Source: Bacteroidota bacterium | GTDB lineage: Bacteria; Bacteroidota; Bacteroidia; Chitinophagales; UBA8649 | Assembly: GCA_002862745.1 (NCBI GenBank) | Contig: PKDX01000067.1 | Location: 1-57,114, forward strand | DNA: 57,114 bases | Direction of reading: 5' to 3' | Shown: positions 1 to 9,437 of the stretch, piece after piece | How positions within the stretch are numbered: the first letter of the stretch is position 1 | Layout of the letters: each line of letters starts with the position of its first letter | The notes under the pieces: model-generated | Databases searched by the model: none | Told to the model about the DNA's origin: nothing | Seen by the model: the letters and a program-made list of their open reading frames with translations, nothing else | Position numbers and translations under genes: made by a program

Positions 1-68
1 CGCTTCTCCATGACTTGACTTATGGCAAAGAAACCTGCTACTATGATATAGTATAACCAGTTATCCAT
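1..68 (-). CDS. N-terminus of small membrane-anchored protein (partial)
   Basis: An ATG at 68 on the minus strand opens a frame of 22 codons that runs off the window edge. The residues are strongly hydrophobic (MDNWLYYIIVAGFFAIS), followed by QVMEK, which looks like an N-terminal membrane anchor followed by a charged stretch. Short membrane proteins with this pattern are common in Bacteroidota; I cannot name the family from 22 residues. It is divergent from smc, and the 77-base gap between them presumably holds both promoters. The rest of the gene lies outside the window. Confidence 0.5.
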   Translation of the reverse strand, partial: MDNWLYYIIVAGFFAISQVMEK

Positions 69-145
69 ACGTTGAAAATACAATTCTTTCGATTATCATT
101 TTATACCGATATTCATACTCCTTCCCAAAAGGAAATCGATAGCCA

Positions 146-3100
146 ATGCGTCTCGACCGACTCGAAATAAAAGGATTTAAAAGCTTTGCTGATAAGACCA
201 TCGTTCAGGTGAATGAAGGGGTTACCGCTATTGTAGGTCCTAATGGTTGTGGAAAATCCAATGTGGTCGATGCGATACGATGGGTGTTGGGTGAGCAGCG
301 CATAGCAAATCTTCGACTCGATCGAATGGCTTCTTTAATATTTAGTGGTTCAAAAACACGTAAGGCATCAGGACTTGCCGAGGTTACTATTGTGTTTAGC
401 AATACCAAAAATATTCTTCCTCTTCAGTTTAATGAAGTAGCGATAAGCCGGCGCCTATACAGAAGCGGTGAGAGTACCTATCAAATTAACGGTACAACAT
501 GTCGTTTAAAGGATATACATGATTTATTGCGTGGTAGTGGAATTTCCAATGATTTGTACGCCATTATTGAGTTGGGCATGGTGGATGACCTGTTGCAAGA
601 CAGAAATAACGCGCGTCGAGTGTTGATTGAACAAGCTGCCGGCGTGCAGCACTTCAGAATGCGTAGAAAGGAGGCAAATAATAAGTTAAAAGGAACGGCA
701 CAAGATTTAGAGCGTATTGAGGACATCTTGCTAGAGATTGAGTCCAACATGAAGGTCCTTGAGCAGCAGGCGCGACGAGCAAAAAAATACAGAAAGTGGA
801 AGGCTTCCTATCAGGCGGTTTCGACGGAACGGCACCAAGTTGAGTGGTCTTTAATCCAACAATCGATTGATGCCTTTGTTACAGAGCGAGCCTCAAAGCT
901 CGAAGCATCGAGTGCGGCTTTGGCATCTATGGCTAAGCTTAAAAAGAGCATTGAGGTAGAGAATCAGTCCTCGGATAAGGCATCCAATGCGTTAAAAGAC
1001 AAGCAGTCCTCTGCTAATGTTTTGCAAGAGCAGGTCAAAGAAATTGAAAAGAATCGGGAAATCTTAAAAGAGCGATTAGTTAATCGACAAAACCAGTGGC
1101 GTCAGGCGAATCAGTCCATCGAATCTGATCAGCTCGAAATGGAACAATCCAAGAAGGATGCCCAAGAACTGACTAAAACGCTTGAAGGAAAAATAGCCGA
1201 TGCAAAAGCCCAGAGCCTAGTTGTTGACTCAACCTCTGAGGCATTTAAGAAGGAGGAATCTAATATGCTTTCTATAAAGCAGGAAGCGGCGTTGGCACAG
1301 CAACGCGCGATGGAATATTTTAACTCATTGAGCAAGGCGGAACAGGATCTTCAATTGACGAAAGTTCGGCGGGAAGATTTTGAGAAGGAAGCGGACTTAA
1401 TTTCAACAAATCACGCTGAGCGATCGCTTCGTGAACAAGAGTTGAAGACTACATTAGGCGAATTAGAAACGTCCATTGAAGCCAACGGTAAGTTCTTAGC
1501 CAAAGAGGAGTCGAAAGAGGTTGGTTTAACCAAGCAGTTGGAAGATAACCAATCGGCTACACAACATGGTGAATTGCGACTATCTCAGGCAAATCGAGCC
1601 TTTGATCGATCACAAAATGAAGTTCAATTACTCAAATCCATGGTGCAGAACTTAGAGGGCTATCCAGAATCCATCAAGTATCTCACAAAAAGCGCGAATT
1701 GGGGGAGTGATATTCCTTTAGTTTCTGACGTTTTAGAGGTTGAAAAAGACTATCGAATTGCCGTAGAGCAAGCATTAAGCGCTTACCTCAATCATTACAT
1801 TGTACGCAACGAAGCAGAAGCTTGGGAGGCGGTCTCGATTTTATCGAAAAGTTCGAAGGGTAGGGCGCAGTTCATTGTAATGGATCAAATCAAAGCGTTT
1901 AAATCCAGCACTCCTGTACTAGATCCTAATCTTATTGCTGCGACCGATGTTATGCGCGTCGATTCAATGTATAACGAGGTAATTTCATGGCTATTGGACA
2001 AAACCTATATCATCAGAACAGAAGATCAAGCTGATGTCCCTGCTTTACTAAAGAAATACTCAAAATTTAACTTGATTAGCCAAGATGGTAAGTGGTCAGC
2101 TATGCATTCTGTGATTCAAGGTGGGTCGATTGGATTATTCGAAGGCAAAAGAACAGGCCGTAAGCAACTGATAGAAAAACTTGAAAAGGAAGTCAAGAAA
2201 GGGAAGAAGCGCATTCAGGAGTTAGAAGATCATCTTGAAGAATTAAAAATTCAACATGGAAAACTCCTTCATAGTCGGTTGGAATTAAATCTAGGGGAAT
2301 ATCGATCTCGCGCTCAAGAGCTTGCCCAGGACAAAGTGAGAATTACCTTGGAGCTTGAACAGATTCAAAGGGTATTCCAGGCTGATGCAGATCGCAAGAC
2401 GACAATAACTAAGAGTTTAAACGACCTTGCCAAGCAGGAAAAAGAACTTTTAGCCCACTATGATAACTTGAAAAAGACAGGTAGCCCTGATGAAGAAGTA
2501 ACGAAACTTCAAGAAAAAGTATTGCAAGCTGAGCAAAAAGTAGAGCAAAGTCGTGAAGCCTTTTTTGCTGCTCAACAAAACTTGTTGGCGATGCAGTCAG
2601 AATGTGATCGAATTCAGGGTGAGTTAACCTTAAGAAAAAACTTTACCGAGCAGCGACAAGCTAGAATTGATCAACGAAAGGAGAGGAGTACACACCTTCA
2701 GGTCGAAGTAGATACGATTGAAAAGGACCTTTCTACTCAAGAAGAAGCTTTACAAAAGGCATTAAAACAATACACAGAGGCCAATGCTGGTCTCAGTGAG
2801 GAGGAAAGCGCTTTTTATGCTCAGCGTGATGCTGTGCTTGCCCTAGAGGAAGATTTAAGAAAAGCAGAACGAATCCGATTGCAACTCGACGCAGAGCTCG
2901 ATAGCAACACATTAAAGAAGGAAGCATTGATTGCCCAGCAAGATAGTTTAGCGAAGGCCTATGAAGCCAAGTGGTCTGAGCCATTGGAGATTGAAGTTGA
3001 GGCAAGTGATGAGGATTCAGAGGCGAAGGACTTCAGCGAAGAACTTCGTCAAACGCTATTAGCTCAGGAGGAATCATTGGCCCAACGCATTCAAAAGTTC

Positions 3101-3718
3101 GGCGATGTAAATCCTATGGCGGTTGAGGCATATGAGGCTATGGAAGGACGGTATTCCTTTATCACTCAACAACGAGATGATATGTTGGCTGCCCGAGATG
3201 ATCTAACGCAGACAATTGAAGCCATTGAGAAAGAGGCGACAATGCGATTTAATGAAGCCTTTGTGGAGATACGCCAGTATTTTATTGAGACCTTTCAAAC
3301 ACTTTTCGAACCAGGAGACAAATGTGATCTCGTGTTAGAAAACCCTGAGGATCCATTGGAATCCAAAATTACGATTAAGGCTAAGCCCAAAGGTAAAAAG
3401 CCGGTAGTTATTGATCAGCTATCTGGAGGTGAAAAGACGTTGACGGCAACCGCTTTGCTATTTTCTATGTATCGTTTAAAGCCAGCGCCTTTCTGCATTT
3501 TTGATGAGGTAGATGCTCCGTTAGATGATCGTAATGTTCAAAAGTTTAACTCCTTGATCCGCCATTACAGCAAGGAAACTCAATTCATTCTAGTGACGCA
3601 CAACAAGCAAACGATGGTCAATGTTAATGTGATGTATGGTGTTACCATGGCTGAGCCCGGTGTATCGAAGGTGCTGCCCGTAAATATAGAAACTCGACCA
3701 GTGCCTGTAGAGGCTTAG
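146..3718 (+). CDS. smc: Chromosome segregation protein SMC
   Basis: This 1190-residue protein is the DNA-entrapping ATPase that, with ScpA and ScpB, forms the bacterial condensin and helps compact and segregate the chromosome. The N-terminal Walker A is GPNGCGKSN (residues 31-39). Two long charged coiled coils flank a hinge at roughly 500-665. The C-terminal head has the ABC signature LSGGEK near residue 1092 and Walker B FCIFDEVDAPLDD near 1116. The length is normal for bacterial SMC. ATG is at 146. The stop TAG overlaps the stop of the convergent glycosyltransferase gene. scpA and scpB are not in the window. Confidence 0.97.
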   Translation: MRLDRLEIKGFKSFADKTIVQVNEGVTAIVGPNGCGKSNVVDAIRWVLGEQRIANLRLDRMASLIFSGSKTRKASGLAEVTIVFSNTKNILPLQFNEVAISRRLYRSGESTYQINGTTCRLKDIHDLLRGSGISNDLYAIIELGMVDDLLQDRNNARRVLIEQAAGVQHFRMRRKEANNKLKGTAQDLERIEDILLEIESNMKVLEQQARRAKKYRKWKASYQAVSTERHQVEWSLIQQSIDAFVTERASKLEASSAALASMAKLKKSIEVENQSSDKASNALKDKQSSANVLQEQVKEIEKNREILKERLVNRQNQWRQANQSIESDQLEMEQSKKDAQELTKTLEGKIADAKAQSLVVDSTSEAFKKEESNMLSIKQEAALAQQRAMEYFNSLSKAEQDLQLTKVRREDFEKEADLISTNHAERSLREQELKTTLGELETSIEANGKFLAKEESKEVGLTKQLEDNQSATQHGELRLSQANRAFDRSQNEVQLLKSMVQNLEGYPESIKYLTKSANWGSDIPLVSDVLEVEKDYRIAVEQALSAYLNHYIVRNEAEAWEAVSILSKSSKGRAQFIVMDQIKAFKSSTPVLDPNLIAATDVMRVDSMYNEVISWLLDKTYIIRTEDQADVPALLKKYSKFNLISQDGKWSAMHSVIQGGSIGLFEGKRTGRKQLIEKLEKEVKKGKKRIQELEDHLEELKIQHGKLLHSRLELNLGEYRSRAQELAQDKVRITLELEQIQRVFQADADRKTTITKSLNDLAKQEKELLAHYDNLKKTGSPDEEVTKLQEKVLQAEQKVEQSREAFFAAQQNLLAMQSECDRIQGELTLRKNFTEQRQARIDQRKERSTHLQVEVDTIEKDLSTQEEALQKALKQYTEANAGLSEEESAFYAQRDAVLALEEDLRKAERIRLQLDAELDSNTLKKEALIAQQDSLAKAYEAKWSEPLEIEVEASDEDSEAKDFSEELRQTLLAQEESLAQRIQKFGDVNPMAVEAYEAMEGRYSFITQQRDDMLAARDDLTQTIEAIEKEATMRFNEAFVEIRQYFIETFQTLFEPGDKCDLVLENPEDPLESKITIKAKPKGKKPVVIDQLSGGEKTLTATALLFSMYRLKPAPFCIFDEVDAPLDDRNVQKFNSLIRHYSKETQFILVTHNKQTMVNVNVMYGVTMAEPGVSKVLPVNIETRPVPVEA

Positions 3719-4614
3719 GATTTACTATCCCTCTTTTTAAGTTTGCAGTAACAACTTAGTTTATAGAGCTGTAATCCAGATACCGAAGACCATTGAATAG
3801 CCACCCGCTTCCAAAAGGGTTGCATTAATTGAATAACGCTTAATTGAAGCCGGCCAACTCCAGTCCTATTTTTCGTGGTGTAATATTCTTGTAGTCTAGT
3901 GAGTACGTGGCTTTCAGGCGGGGCGATACTTCGCTCGATTTGGTAAAGGGTTTTAATCGCGGTGCGACATCGTTCTACATAGTCACTGTTGGTGTAAAGT
4001 CCAAGGTGATAGCAGGGCTCATCGATAAACTGAATCTGATAATGGTATTGATTGAGAGAAGCACCAAACAAGGAATCCTCATGACCATAATCTACGATTG
4101 ACTCATTAAACTTGATGGCGTTAAAGCAAGACTTCTTAATGCCAAACACAGCAGAGGAGAAGTGTTTATGCTCTTTGTTTGAGCTCGTTTTGGATTCGTT
4201 GGTGATGCCATAGCGCCAATGGAGGAGATAGGAGGATTTGGGTTTTTTCTCTTCGTAGATGTGCCCTCCAACGACCACATCGTTGTTTTGAAGTGCCTCA
4301 TGATAACGCTCGATACACGTTGAATTTTTGGGCATCATATCCTCATCCATGAACAAAAGCAAATCATATTGGCTTGCATCGGCTAGCTGATTTCTATTTT
4401 TTGAACGGCCTAGGTTCTTGGCATTCTGAATAAAGCGAAACCCTCTTGTATTCAACCATTCTTGGGTCACGGGATAGGAGGCCTGATCATTATCATTGGC
4501 AACGACAACCTCATAGGTCATATACTTCGGAATCGATGCCTCAAGTCGTTCAAGAAGCGCGGTAATTTCTTGATTGAATTGGGGTATCAAAATGGATAAA
4601 CCTTGTTCTGTCAT
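3715..4614 (-). CDS. Family 2 glycosyltransferase
   Basis: A 299-residue GT-A type glycosyltransferase that probably transfers a sugar from a nucleotide-sugar donor to a cell-surface glycan; the acceptor is unknown. The N-terminus reads LSILIPQFNQ, followed by the GT2 pattern NAKNLGRSKNRN and a metal/donor-binding DxD equivalent LLFMDEDMMP. No transmembrane segment is obvious. I chose the ATG at 4614; extending to 4641 would need a TTG start and would overlap ftsE. It is last in a minus-strand group with the ABC ATPase, kdsB and the NfeD-like gene, and kdsB makes an LPS or exopolysaccharide role plausible. Its stop TAA overlaps the smc stop TAG. Confidence 0.85.
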   Translation of the reverse strand: MTEQGLSILIPQFNQEITALLERLEASIPKYMTYEVVVANDNDQASYPVTQEWLNTRGFRFIQNAKNLGRSKNRNQLADASQYDLLLFMDEDMMPKNSTCIERYHEALQNNDVVVGGHIYEEKKPKSSYLLHWRYGITNESKTSSNKEHKHFSSAVFGIKKSCFNAIKFNESIVDYGHEDSLFGASLNQYHYQIQFIDEPCYHLGLYTNSDYVERCRTAIKTLYQIERSIAPPESHVLTRLQEYYTTKNRTGVGRLQLSVIQLMQPFWKRVAIQWSSVSGLQLYKLSCYCKLKKRDSKS

Positions 4615-4630
4615 AGTCTGAATTAATTGA

Positions 4631-5323
4631 CTACAGGTCAAGGTTCTCGCTTATGGTCTCATCGGCGCATTGTACCACTCGAGCAGGAAATCGTTCGATG
4701 AGCGTGTAATCATGGGTTGCCATGAGAAAGGCGGTTTTATCGTTCTTATTGATTTCAAATAGGAGTTCCATGATTTCGTGTGACGTATCAGGATCAAGAT
4801 TTCCTGTGGGTTCGTCGGCGATAATTAACTCAGGTCTATTAAGCATGGCGCGTGCTAAAACTAAACGCTGTTGTTCACCACCAGACAACTCAAAAGGTCT
4901 TTTATATTCTTTGCCAAGGAGTCCTACCTCACTGAGAACTTCATGGATTCTTTCTTTCATGGCTACCTTGTCACTCCACTCCGTTGCATAGAGCACAAAG
5001 AGTAAGTTGTCTTCAACACTGCGGTCGGTTAAAAGCTGGAAGTCTTGAAAGATGATACCCAGTGATCTTCGCAGAAAAGGAATTTCTTTTTTCTTGAGCT
5101 TGGGTAGGCTGAATGAGTTCACCATACCTTGGCCGGTAGTCAAAGGCAGGTCGCCATAGAGCGTCTTCATCAAGGACGATTTCCCCGTTCCTGTTTTACC
5201 AATTAAATAGACAAATTCGCCGCGATCGATGTGAAAATCTACTTGATGTAGAATCAAATTATCTCCTTGATAGATTTTCGCCCCTTTAAGGAATACAATA
5301 GGTACATTTTCCGATACGGCCAT
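4631..5323 (-). CDS. ftsE: FtsE-like ABC transporter ATP-binding protein
   Basis: A 230-residue single ABC ATPase domain. It shows Walker A GKTGTGKSS (42-50), Q-loop FQDFQLL, signature LSGGEQQR, Walker B LIIADEPTG and H-loop ATHD. The pattern GEFVYLIGKTGTGKSS is typical of Bacteroidota FtsE, which with the membrane protein FtsX controls septal peptidoglycan hydrolases. No ftsX is adjacent, so a LolD- or MacB-type ATPase remains possible. ATG at 5323 follows the kdsB stop by one base (kdsB stop at 5325), so the two genes are probably co-transcribed. Confidence 0.8.
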   Translation of the reverse strand: MAVSENVPIVFLKGAKIYQGDNLILHQVDFHIDRGEFVYLIGKTGTGKSSLMKTLYGDLPLTTGQGMVNSFSLPKLKKKEIPFLRRSLGIIFQDFQLLTDRSVEDNLLFVLYATEWSDKVAMKERIHEVLSEVGLLGKEYKRPFELSGGEQQRLVLARAMLNRPELIIADEPTGNLDPDTSHEIMELLFEINKNDKTAFLMATHDYTLIERFPARVVQCADETISENLDL

Positions 5324-5324
5324 A

Positions 5325-6047
5325 CTATGAATTTAGGAAATTTCGCGCTTCAAGAATGTCTGCTGCTGTATCAATGGCAATGCCATTTGAAAAGCCTTCG
5401 ACCATATTTATAGAATAACCGTGATCCATCCAGCGAAGTTGTTCAAGGGATAACGAAATTTCCCGTTGGCTTGGGGTGAGTTTCATTACTTCCTTAAGTG
5501 TCTTCCATCGAAAGGCATAGATGCCTATATGTTTATGCCATTCTTTGTCAGAAGGCTCGACGATGCGCTCAAAGGTGGTTGCTAGACCATGGCTTATATT
5601 GACCTTAACTCGTTGAGCCATGGCATATTGGTTAGGAGATACAACGCTGCCATACAAGGAGGCAATACAGGTTTCCTTGTCAGAAAAGCATTCGACTAAC
5701 CGTTGAATGTTTTCAGGGTTTAACAGGGGCTCATCTCCTTGAACATTGACTACAATGGTGCTTGGATCAATGGTGTCATCTATTTCTGAGAGATAATGAA
5801 ATATTCGTTGGCTTCCATTGCTTGCTTTTTGCTCTCTGTAGACCACTTCACCATCAATAGATTTGATGCTACGGACAATGGCGGGATGGTCGGTAAGGAC
5901 AATGGTCTTAAAGGCGGCGAGGGAAGCTTGTCTATATACCCGTTGAATCACGGTTTGTTCTCCAAGATTTAATAAGGCTTTTCCAGGTAATCGACGAGCG
6001 TGATATCGCGAGGGGATGCATACTAAGACTGAAGCGTGACTACTCAT
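5325..6047 (-). CDS. kdsB: 3-deoxy-manno-octulosonate cytidylyltransferase
   Basis: CMP-Kdo synthetase of 240 residues. It activates Kdo with CTP for LPS inner-core assembly in the cytoplasm. The N-terminal nucleotide-binding motif is IPSRYHARRLPGKAL. The metal/substrate motif VVNVQGDEPLL lies near residue 107, and HKHIGIYAFR is further along. Its presence shows a Gram-negative cell with Kdo-containing LPS. The ATG at 6047 overlaps the end of the NfeD-like gene by 8 bases and the gene ends one base before ftsE, indicating a compact operon. Confidence 0.95.
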   Translation of the reverse strand: MSSHASVLVCIPSRYHARRLPGKALLNLGEQTVIQRVYRQASLAAFKTIVLTDHPAIVRSIKSIDGEVVYREQKASNGSQRIFHYLSEIDDTIDPSTIVVNVQGDEPLLNPENIQRLVECFSDKETCIASLYGSVVSPNQYAMAQRVKVNISHGLATTFERIVEPSDKEWHKHIGIYAFRWKTLKEVMKLTPSQREISLSLEQLRWMDHGYSINMVEGFSNGIAIDTAADILEARNFLNS

Positions 6048-7482
6048 TTATTGTTTTTGAGACGAGTAGCGTTGTACCGTTAATGGCATCTACACGAATA
6101 GGTGTTCCTGATTCAAGGTATCCTTGCTCACATCGAGCATGATAGGATTTTCCATCAATCTCTACTTTGCCCATCGGACGAAGCATGGAGATTGTGCGTC
6201 CTTCTTTGTTTTTCATCGCATTAAGCTCATGAGCTCTACCTACCACATAACCCTCCTCTTTGCTTTGTACCGACTGCACGGTTAATCGCTTGGATAAATA
6301 AGAGGTTTGTATTCCTTTGCCTAGCAGAAACAATGCACTGATAAATCCAAGAATAACCACAGATGCCACGAGTAAAAACGGTCGTATAATCGTTGAGGGA
6401 GAAGTCTTGAGCGTAAACTCATAGGATTCCTTGTCTAGATTTTGAACCATTGCTAATCCCAGTCCACAAGCAATGAAGGTGAATCCCAAAATGCCAAAGA
6501 CTCCAAAGCCAGGGAGGACAAACACCTCAATGGCCAACAGAACGAGTCCAAGGAGAAAAAGAGCTATTTCCCAATTGGCAGCCAGCCCCTCATAGTACAA
6601 GGGCAGGAAGTAAAGGACGGCGGCTACTAGACTGATAATGATAAAAAGGCCAACACCTGGGGTTTTAAACTCCAAGACAATGCCGATGACAATGAGTCCC
6701 AGCAACAGGGACGAAACCACGGGCCGGACAAAAAAGCCAATAACATTATCCGTGGAAGTCGGAATATGATTTTGAACAGCATATTCTCTTAGGCCGGCTA
6801 GTCGCAGTGCAGAATCGGCATCTGGTGCGATCCCTTCACAAAAGTTGATTTCCTCACTGACGGCCTCTTGGGCAGTTAAGGTGATGATTTTACTCGAGTC
6901 AGAGATGCCTGGGACTACAATGCTTGGATCGACCATTCCCTCTGCAATAGCGGGATTACGTCCATTAGCTTCAGCTGTTGCTCGCATTTTACCGCGCATG
7001 TAAGACTGATACTTTTCTGGTTGAACCTGGCCCATTTGATCTACAACAGCCGCTGCCCCTATGGTTGCTGATGGATTCATATAGATTGAATCGCATGCTA
7101 AGGAGATCAGCGCACCGGCGGAGGCCGCATTGTTCTGTATATAGATCATCACCGGTATGGGACAGTTTAGTATGTCTGTGCGTATGTCATCAGCATCTAC
7201 CACAAGGCCTCCATAGGTCTCTAACTCGATAAACAGGTAGTCAGCCTCGCGTTTTTTGGCTTCCTCTATTCCTCGGCGAACGAGACGAGAAACAGAGGGA
7301 TTGATCTCGTCATCTATTATTATACGGTAGACCAAACTATCTTCTGCTAAGGAAGATCCTTCGCTAGATTGGTCATTCGGTAATGTTTCATTTGTCGAAT
7401 TACAGCTTATTGTGCTAAAAAGCAATCCAGCAAATAGAAAACAATAGAAAAAGATTGACCTAATTTGAAAAGGTTTTCCCAT
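6040..7482 (-). CDS. NfeD-family membrane serine protease (ClpP-like plus NfeD domain)
   Basis: A 480-residue long-form NfeD protein (NfeD1b/1510-N type). After an N-terminal hydrophobic segment ending in STISC, a possible lipobox, there is a ClpP-like domain. Its nucleophile motif is NNAASAGALIS and the likely general-base lysine lies in the EKYQSYMRGKMR region. Next come several transmembrane helices (about residues 255-400) and a C-terminal OB-fold NfeD domain (about 410-475). Homologues cleave membrane proteins and are linked to stomatin-like partners, but none is encoded nearby. It is first in the nfeD-kdsB-ftsE-GT group. The ATG is at 7482 and is divergent from the LysM gene. Confidence 0.88.
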   Translation of the reverse strand: MGKPFQIRSIFFYCFLFAGLLFSTISCNSTNETLPNDQSSEGSSLAEDSLVYRIIIDDEINPSVSRLVRRGIEEAKKREADYLFIELETYGGLVVDADDIRTDILNCPIPVMIYIQNNAASAGALISLACDSIYMNPSATIGAAAVVDQMGQVQPEKYQSYMRGKMRATAEANGRNPAIAEGMVDPSIVVPGISDSSKIITLTAQEAVSEEINFCEGIAPDADSALRLAGLREYAVQNHIPTSTDNVIGFFVRPVVSSLLLGLIVIGIVLEFKTPGVGLFIIISLVAAVLYFLPLYYEGLAANWEIALFLLGLVLLAIEVFVLPGFGVFGILGFTFIACGLGLAMVQNLDKESYEFTLKTSPSTIIRPFLLVASVVILGFISALFLLGKGIQTSYLSKRLTVQSVQSKEEGYVVGRAHELNAMKNKEGRTISMLRPMGKVEIDGKSYHARCEQGYLESGTPIRVDAINGTTLLVSKTINE

Positions 7483-7519
7483 AAAAAGATGAATTATATC
7501 AACTAATTTAAAGCAAAGA

Positions 7520-8332
7520 ATGAAGATGTTCCTACGTTGTTTTACCTATTTGTTGAGTTTTTCTTTAGCCGTTGTAGGTTATAGTCAACAAGACCAGGCG
7601 GAATTTCATATCGCCGAAGAAGGCCAGACCTTGTACAGCATAGCGCGCCTGTATGAGGTAGATGTTCAGCATATTATGGACTGCAATAGTGTTTTGATTA
7701 GCAATGGATTACGTGTCGGGGACACTGTCCTATTGGATTGTGAAACGCTTATAAGTAAGGATTCTCTTTCGGGATATCATCGGGTTAAGCATGGAGAAAC
7801 GCTCTATTCGATTGCTACGTTATATGGCGTAAAAATGGAAGATATTATAAAGTGGAACAGCTTGACTTCTTCAGGTCTTGAGGTAAATCAACTGCTCAAG
7901 GTAGCTGAAGCAAGTAGTCAAGTCAATATTGAATGGACAGGGACGCTTCTTCCTGATTCAATATATGAGACGAGTTATCTGTCAACTGAAGAACGTTTAT
8001 TTAGCATGAGTAGCCTAGTGGGAGGTGAGCGGTCAGAGGGCAGGGATACCTTCCACATCGTCGATGGTCTTCCCCAGGTTTTTGCCTTATGTTCGCCAAC
8101 CTTCCGTCGAGATTCATCCCTTTATGAAGTCTTGGGAATTGCTGCCATTAGTGCATCTGCAGATACGCTTTATGAGTGGGTGGATCTTCAAGCCATTTGC
8201 TCCTCAAATCGACATGAGATTTCGAGAGCATTAGCAGAAACCTTACGACCCTTGCATTCGGAGGATCTTAATCCATGGATTGTTTTATCGTGGCAGCTTG
8301 TCGTTTTAGAGCGGTCGCTCTCTGAAGAATAA
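7520..8332 (+). CDS. Exported LysM-repeat protein
   Basis: A 270-residue protein with a signal peptide ending near VVGYSQ (about residue 23). Two LysM domains follow at roughly 29-73 and 86-130, each with the GxTLYSIA core and a conserved N near the end. LysM binds N-acetylglucosamine chains, so this protein should sit on periplasmic peptidoglycan. The 140-residue C-terminal part has no motif I recognise and no catalytic domain such as a peptidase or amidase. The start could be ATG at 7520 or at 7526. The gene end overlaps the convergent VanZ-like gene by 27 bases. Confidence 0.8.
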   Translation: MKMFLRCFTYLLSFSLAVVGYSQQDQAEFHIAEEGQTLYSIARLYEVDVQHIMDCNSVLISNGLRVGDTVLLDCETLISKDSLSGYHRVKHGETLYSIATLYGVKMEDIIKWNSLTSSGLEVNQLLKVAEASSQVNIEWTGTLLPDSIYETSYLSTEERLFSMSSLVGGERSEGRDTFHIVDGLPQVFALCSPTFRRDSSLYEVLGIAAISASADTLYEWVDLQAICSSNRHEISRALAETLRPLHSEDLNPWIVLSWQLVVLERSLSEE

Positions 8333-9172
8333 TCCCGCCAAGCACAAGGAAAAACAACTCCCGAACACTATGCTCACTCCCATAATGGGTTTCAACACCA
8401 TATATTCTTTAAAGGTATAGGAGTGAATCTGCCACAATTGAGCTGGATTTAAGAGTTGATTAAAGACAAAACTTGTGTGAAGAAGCCGGTCGGCTTGATA
8501 TCCAATGAGAAAACCTTTATGCCAAAGCCAAGCTAAGTAAAGACTAGATAGACTCAATGCGGCAAGATATACCCACTCTATAGCATGAAGGCGTCGATGT
8601 TCTGGATAGAATCCAAGGATGGCAAGCAAAAGCAATCCTACAGCAAGACCCAGTACATCACACATAACATCATTAAAGGAATAATATGTTTCATAATGGG
8701 CATGTAATACGATATACTGATACCATTCGTCATAGAGCATAATGGGTAGCGCAAGGAGAACTACCATCGTCCAATGGCGGAAGGCAAAGAACAAGAAGAA
8801 GGCAAGAATAGCATACATCGGCACATGGATTAACTCGACGTTCATCTCCAATAATAATAGGGTGTGCGCAGTCATCCATAATCCAATCAATAGCGTGAAT
8901 ATCAAGAGTCCGTACAAAATGATTTGTGGCCGTCGCTGTTGCTTGTATTGCCATCTAAGACGCCATGCAATAAAGACGCACAGCAAGCCACTAATACCTA
9001 AGACTACCTTCATTACTATCACATTAAAGGCATCAAGTCCTATCTCTTCTAGCGTATGAACAGCCATAGCGACATAGACTTCATGCCAATAGATGATGTA
9101 ATACGAATAGAGCAATCCAAGGACTAGACTCGTGAGACGCAGTGCGCTATGTTTTGTTAACGTAGGGGTCAT
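8306..9172 (-). CDS. VanZ-like multi-spanning membrane protein
   Basis: A 288-residue integral membrane protein with about seven or eight hydrophobic segments. The middle region carries a VanZ-like pattern: ELIHVPMYAILAF, then LYDEWYQYIVLH, then SFNDVMCDVLGLAVGLLL. This corresponds to the family's H..Y..L, DE..Q and D....G positions. VanZ-like proteins have no firmly known biochemical role outside teicoplanin resistance. I preferred ATG at 9172; an in-frame ATG at 9214 would overlap the upstream small ORF. It is last in a minus-strand series after prfB, fbp and the 67-residue ORF. Family assignment is by motif only. Confidence 0.65.
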   Translation of the reverse strand: MTPTLTKHSALRLTSLVLGLLYSYYIIYWHEVYVAMAVHTLEEIGLDAFNVIVMKVVLGISGLLCVFIAWRLRWQYKQQRRPQIILYGLLIFTLLIGLWMTAHTLLLLEMNVELIHVPMYAILAFFLFFAFRHWTMVVLLALPIMLYDEWYQYIVLHAHYETYYSFNDVMCDVLGLAVGLLLLAILGFYPEHRRLHAIEWVYLAALSLSSLYLAWLWHKGFLIGYQADRLLHTSFVFNQLLNPAQLWQIHSYTFKEYMVLKPIMGVSIVFGSCFSLCLAGLFFRERPL

Positions 9173-9195
9173 ACTTTCTTTTTCGCAACAATAAA

Positions 9196-9399
9196 TTAAC
9201 GTGTTGATGCACATGAGTCTGCATGCGGGGTAATCTCTCTTAAGAAATAAGCATCGTACAAGTGAACGGATCCCGTAAAATATTTTTCAAATAATGCGCG
9301 TACTCGGTGCATTGCAGGTAAATGTCGTAAATGGCTTCCCGTGTCATTGATAAAGACTGTTCCTTTAGAAAAATCAAGATTGATAATGTGGGATTCCAT
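9196..9399 (-). CDS. Small ORF, 67 residues, unknown
   Basis: This frame fills the gap between fbp and the VanZ-like gene on the same strand. I favour ATG at 9399 because a purine-rich GGGAGA lies about 7 bases upstream; the alternative ATG at 9405 leaves no spacer. The product is soluble and mixed in character, with no signal peptide and no recognised domain. It ends with ITPHADSCASTR. Its position and clean fit between two genes support a real gene; the lack of any recognised family argues for caution. Confidence 0.4.
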   Translation of the reverse strand: MESHIINLDFSKGTVFINDTGSHLRHLPAMHRVRALFEKYFTGSVHLYDAYFLREITPHADSCASTR

Positions 9400-9437
9400 A
9401 TACATTCTCCCTTCAGATTCTTTAAGCTTTGGATTTC

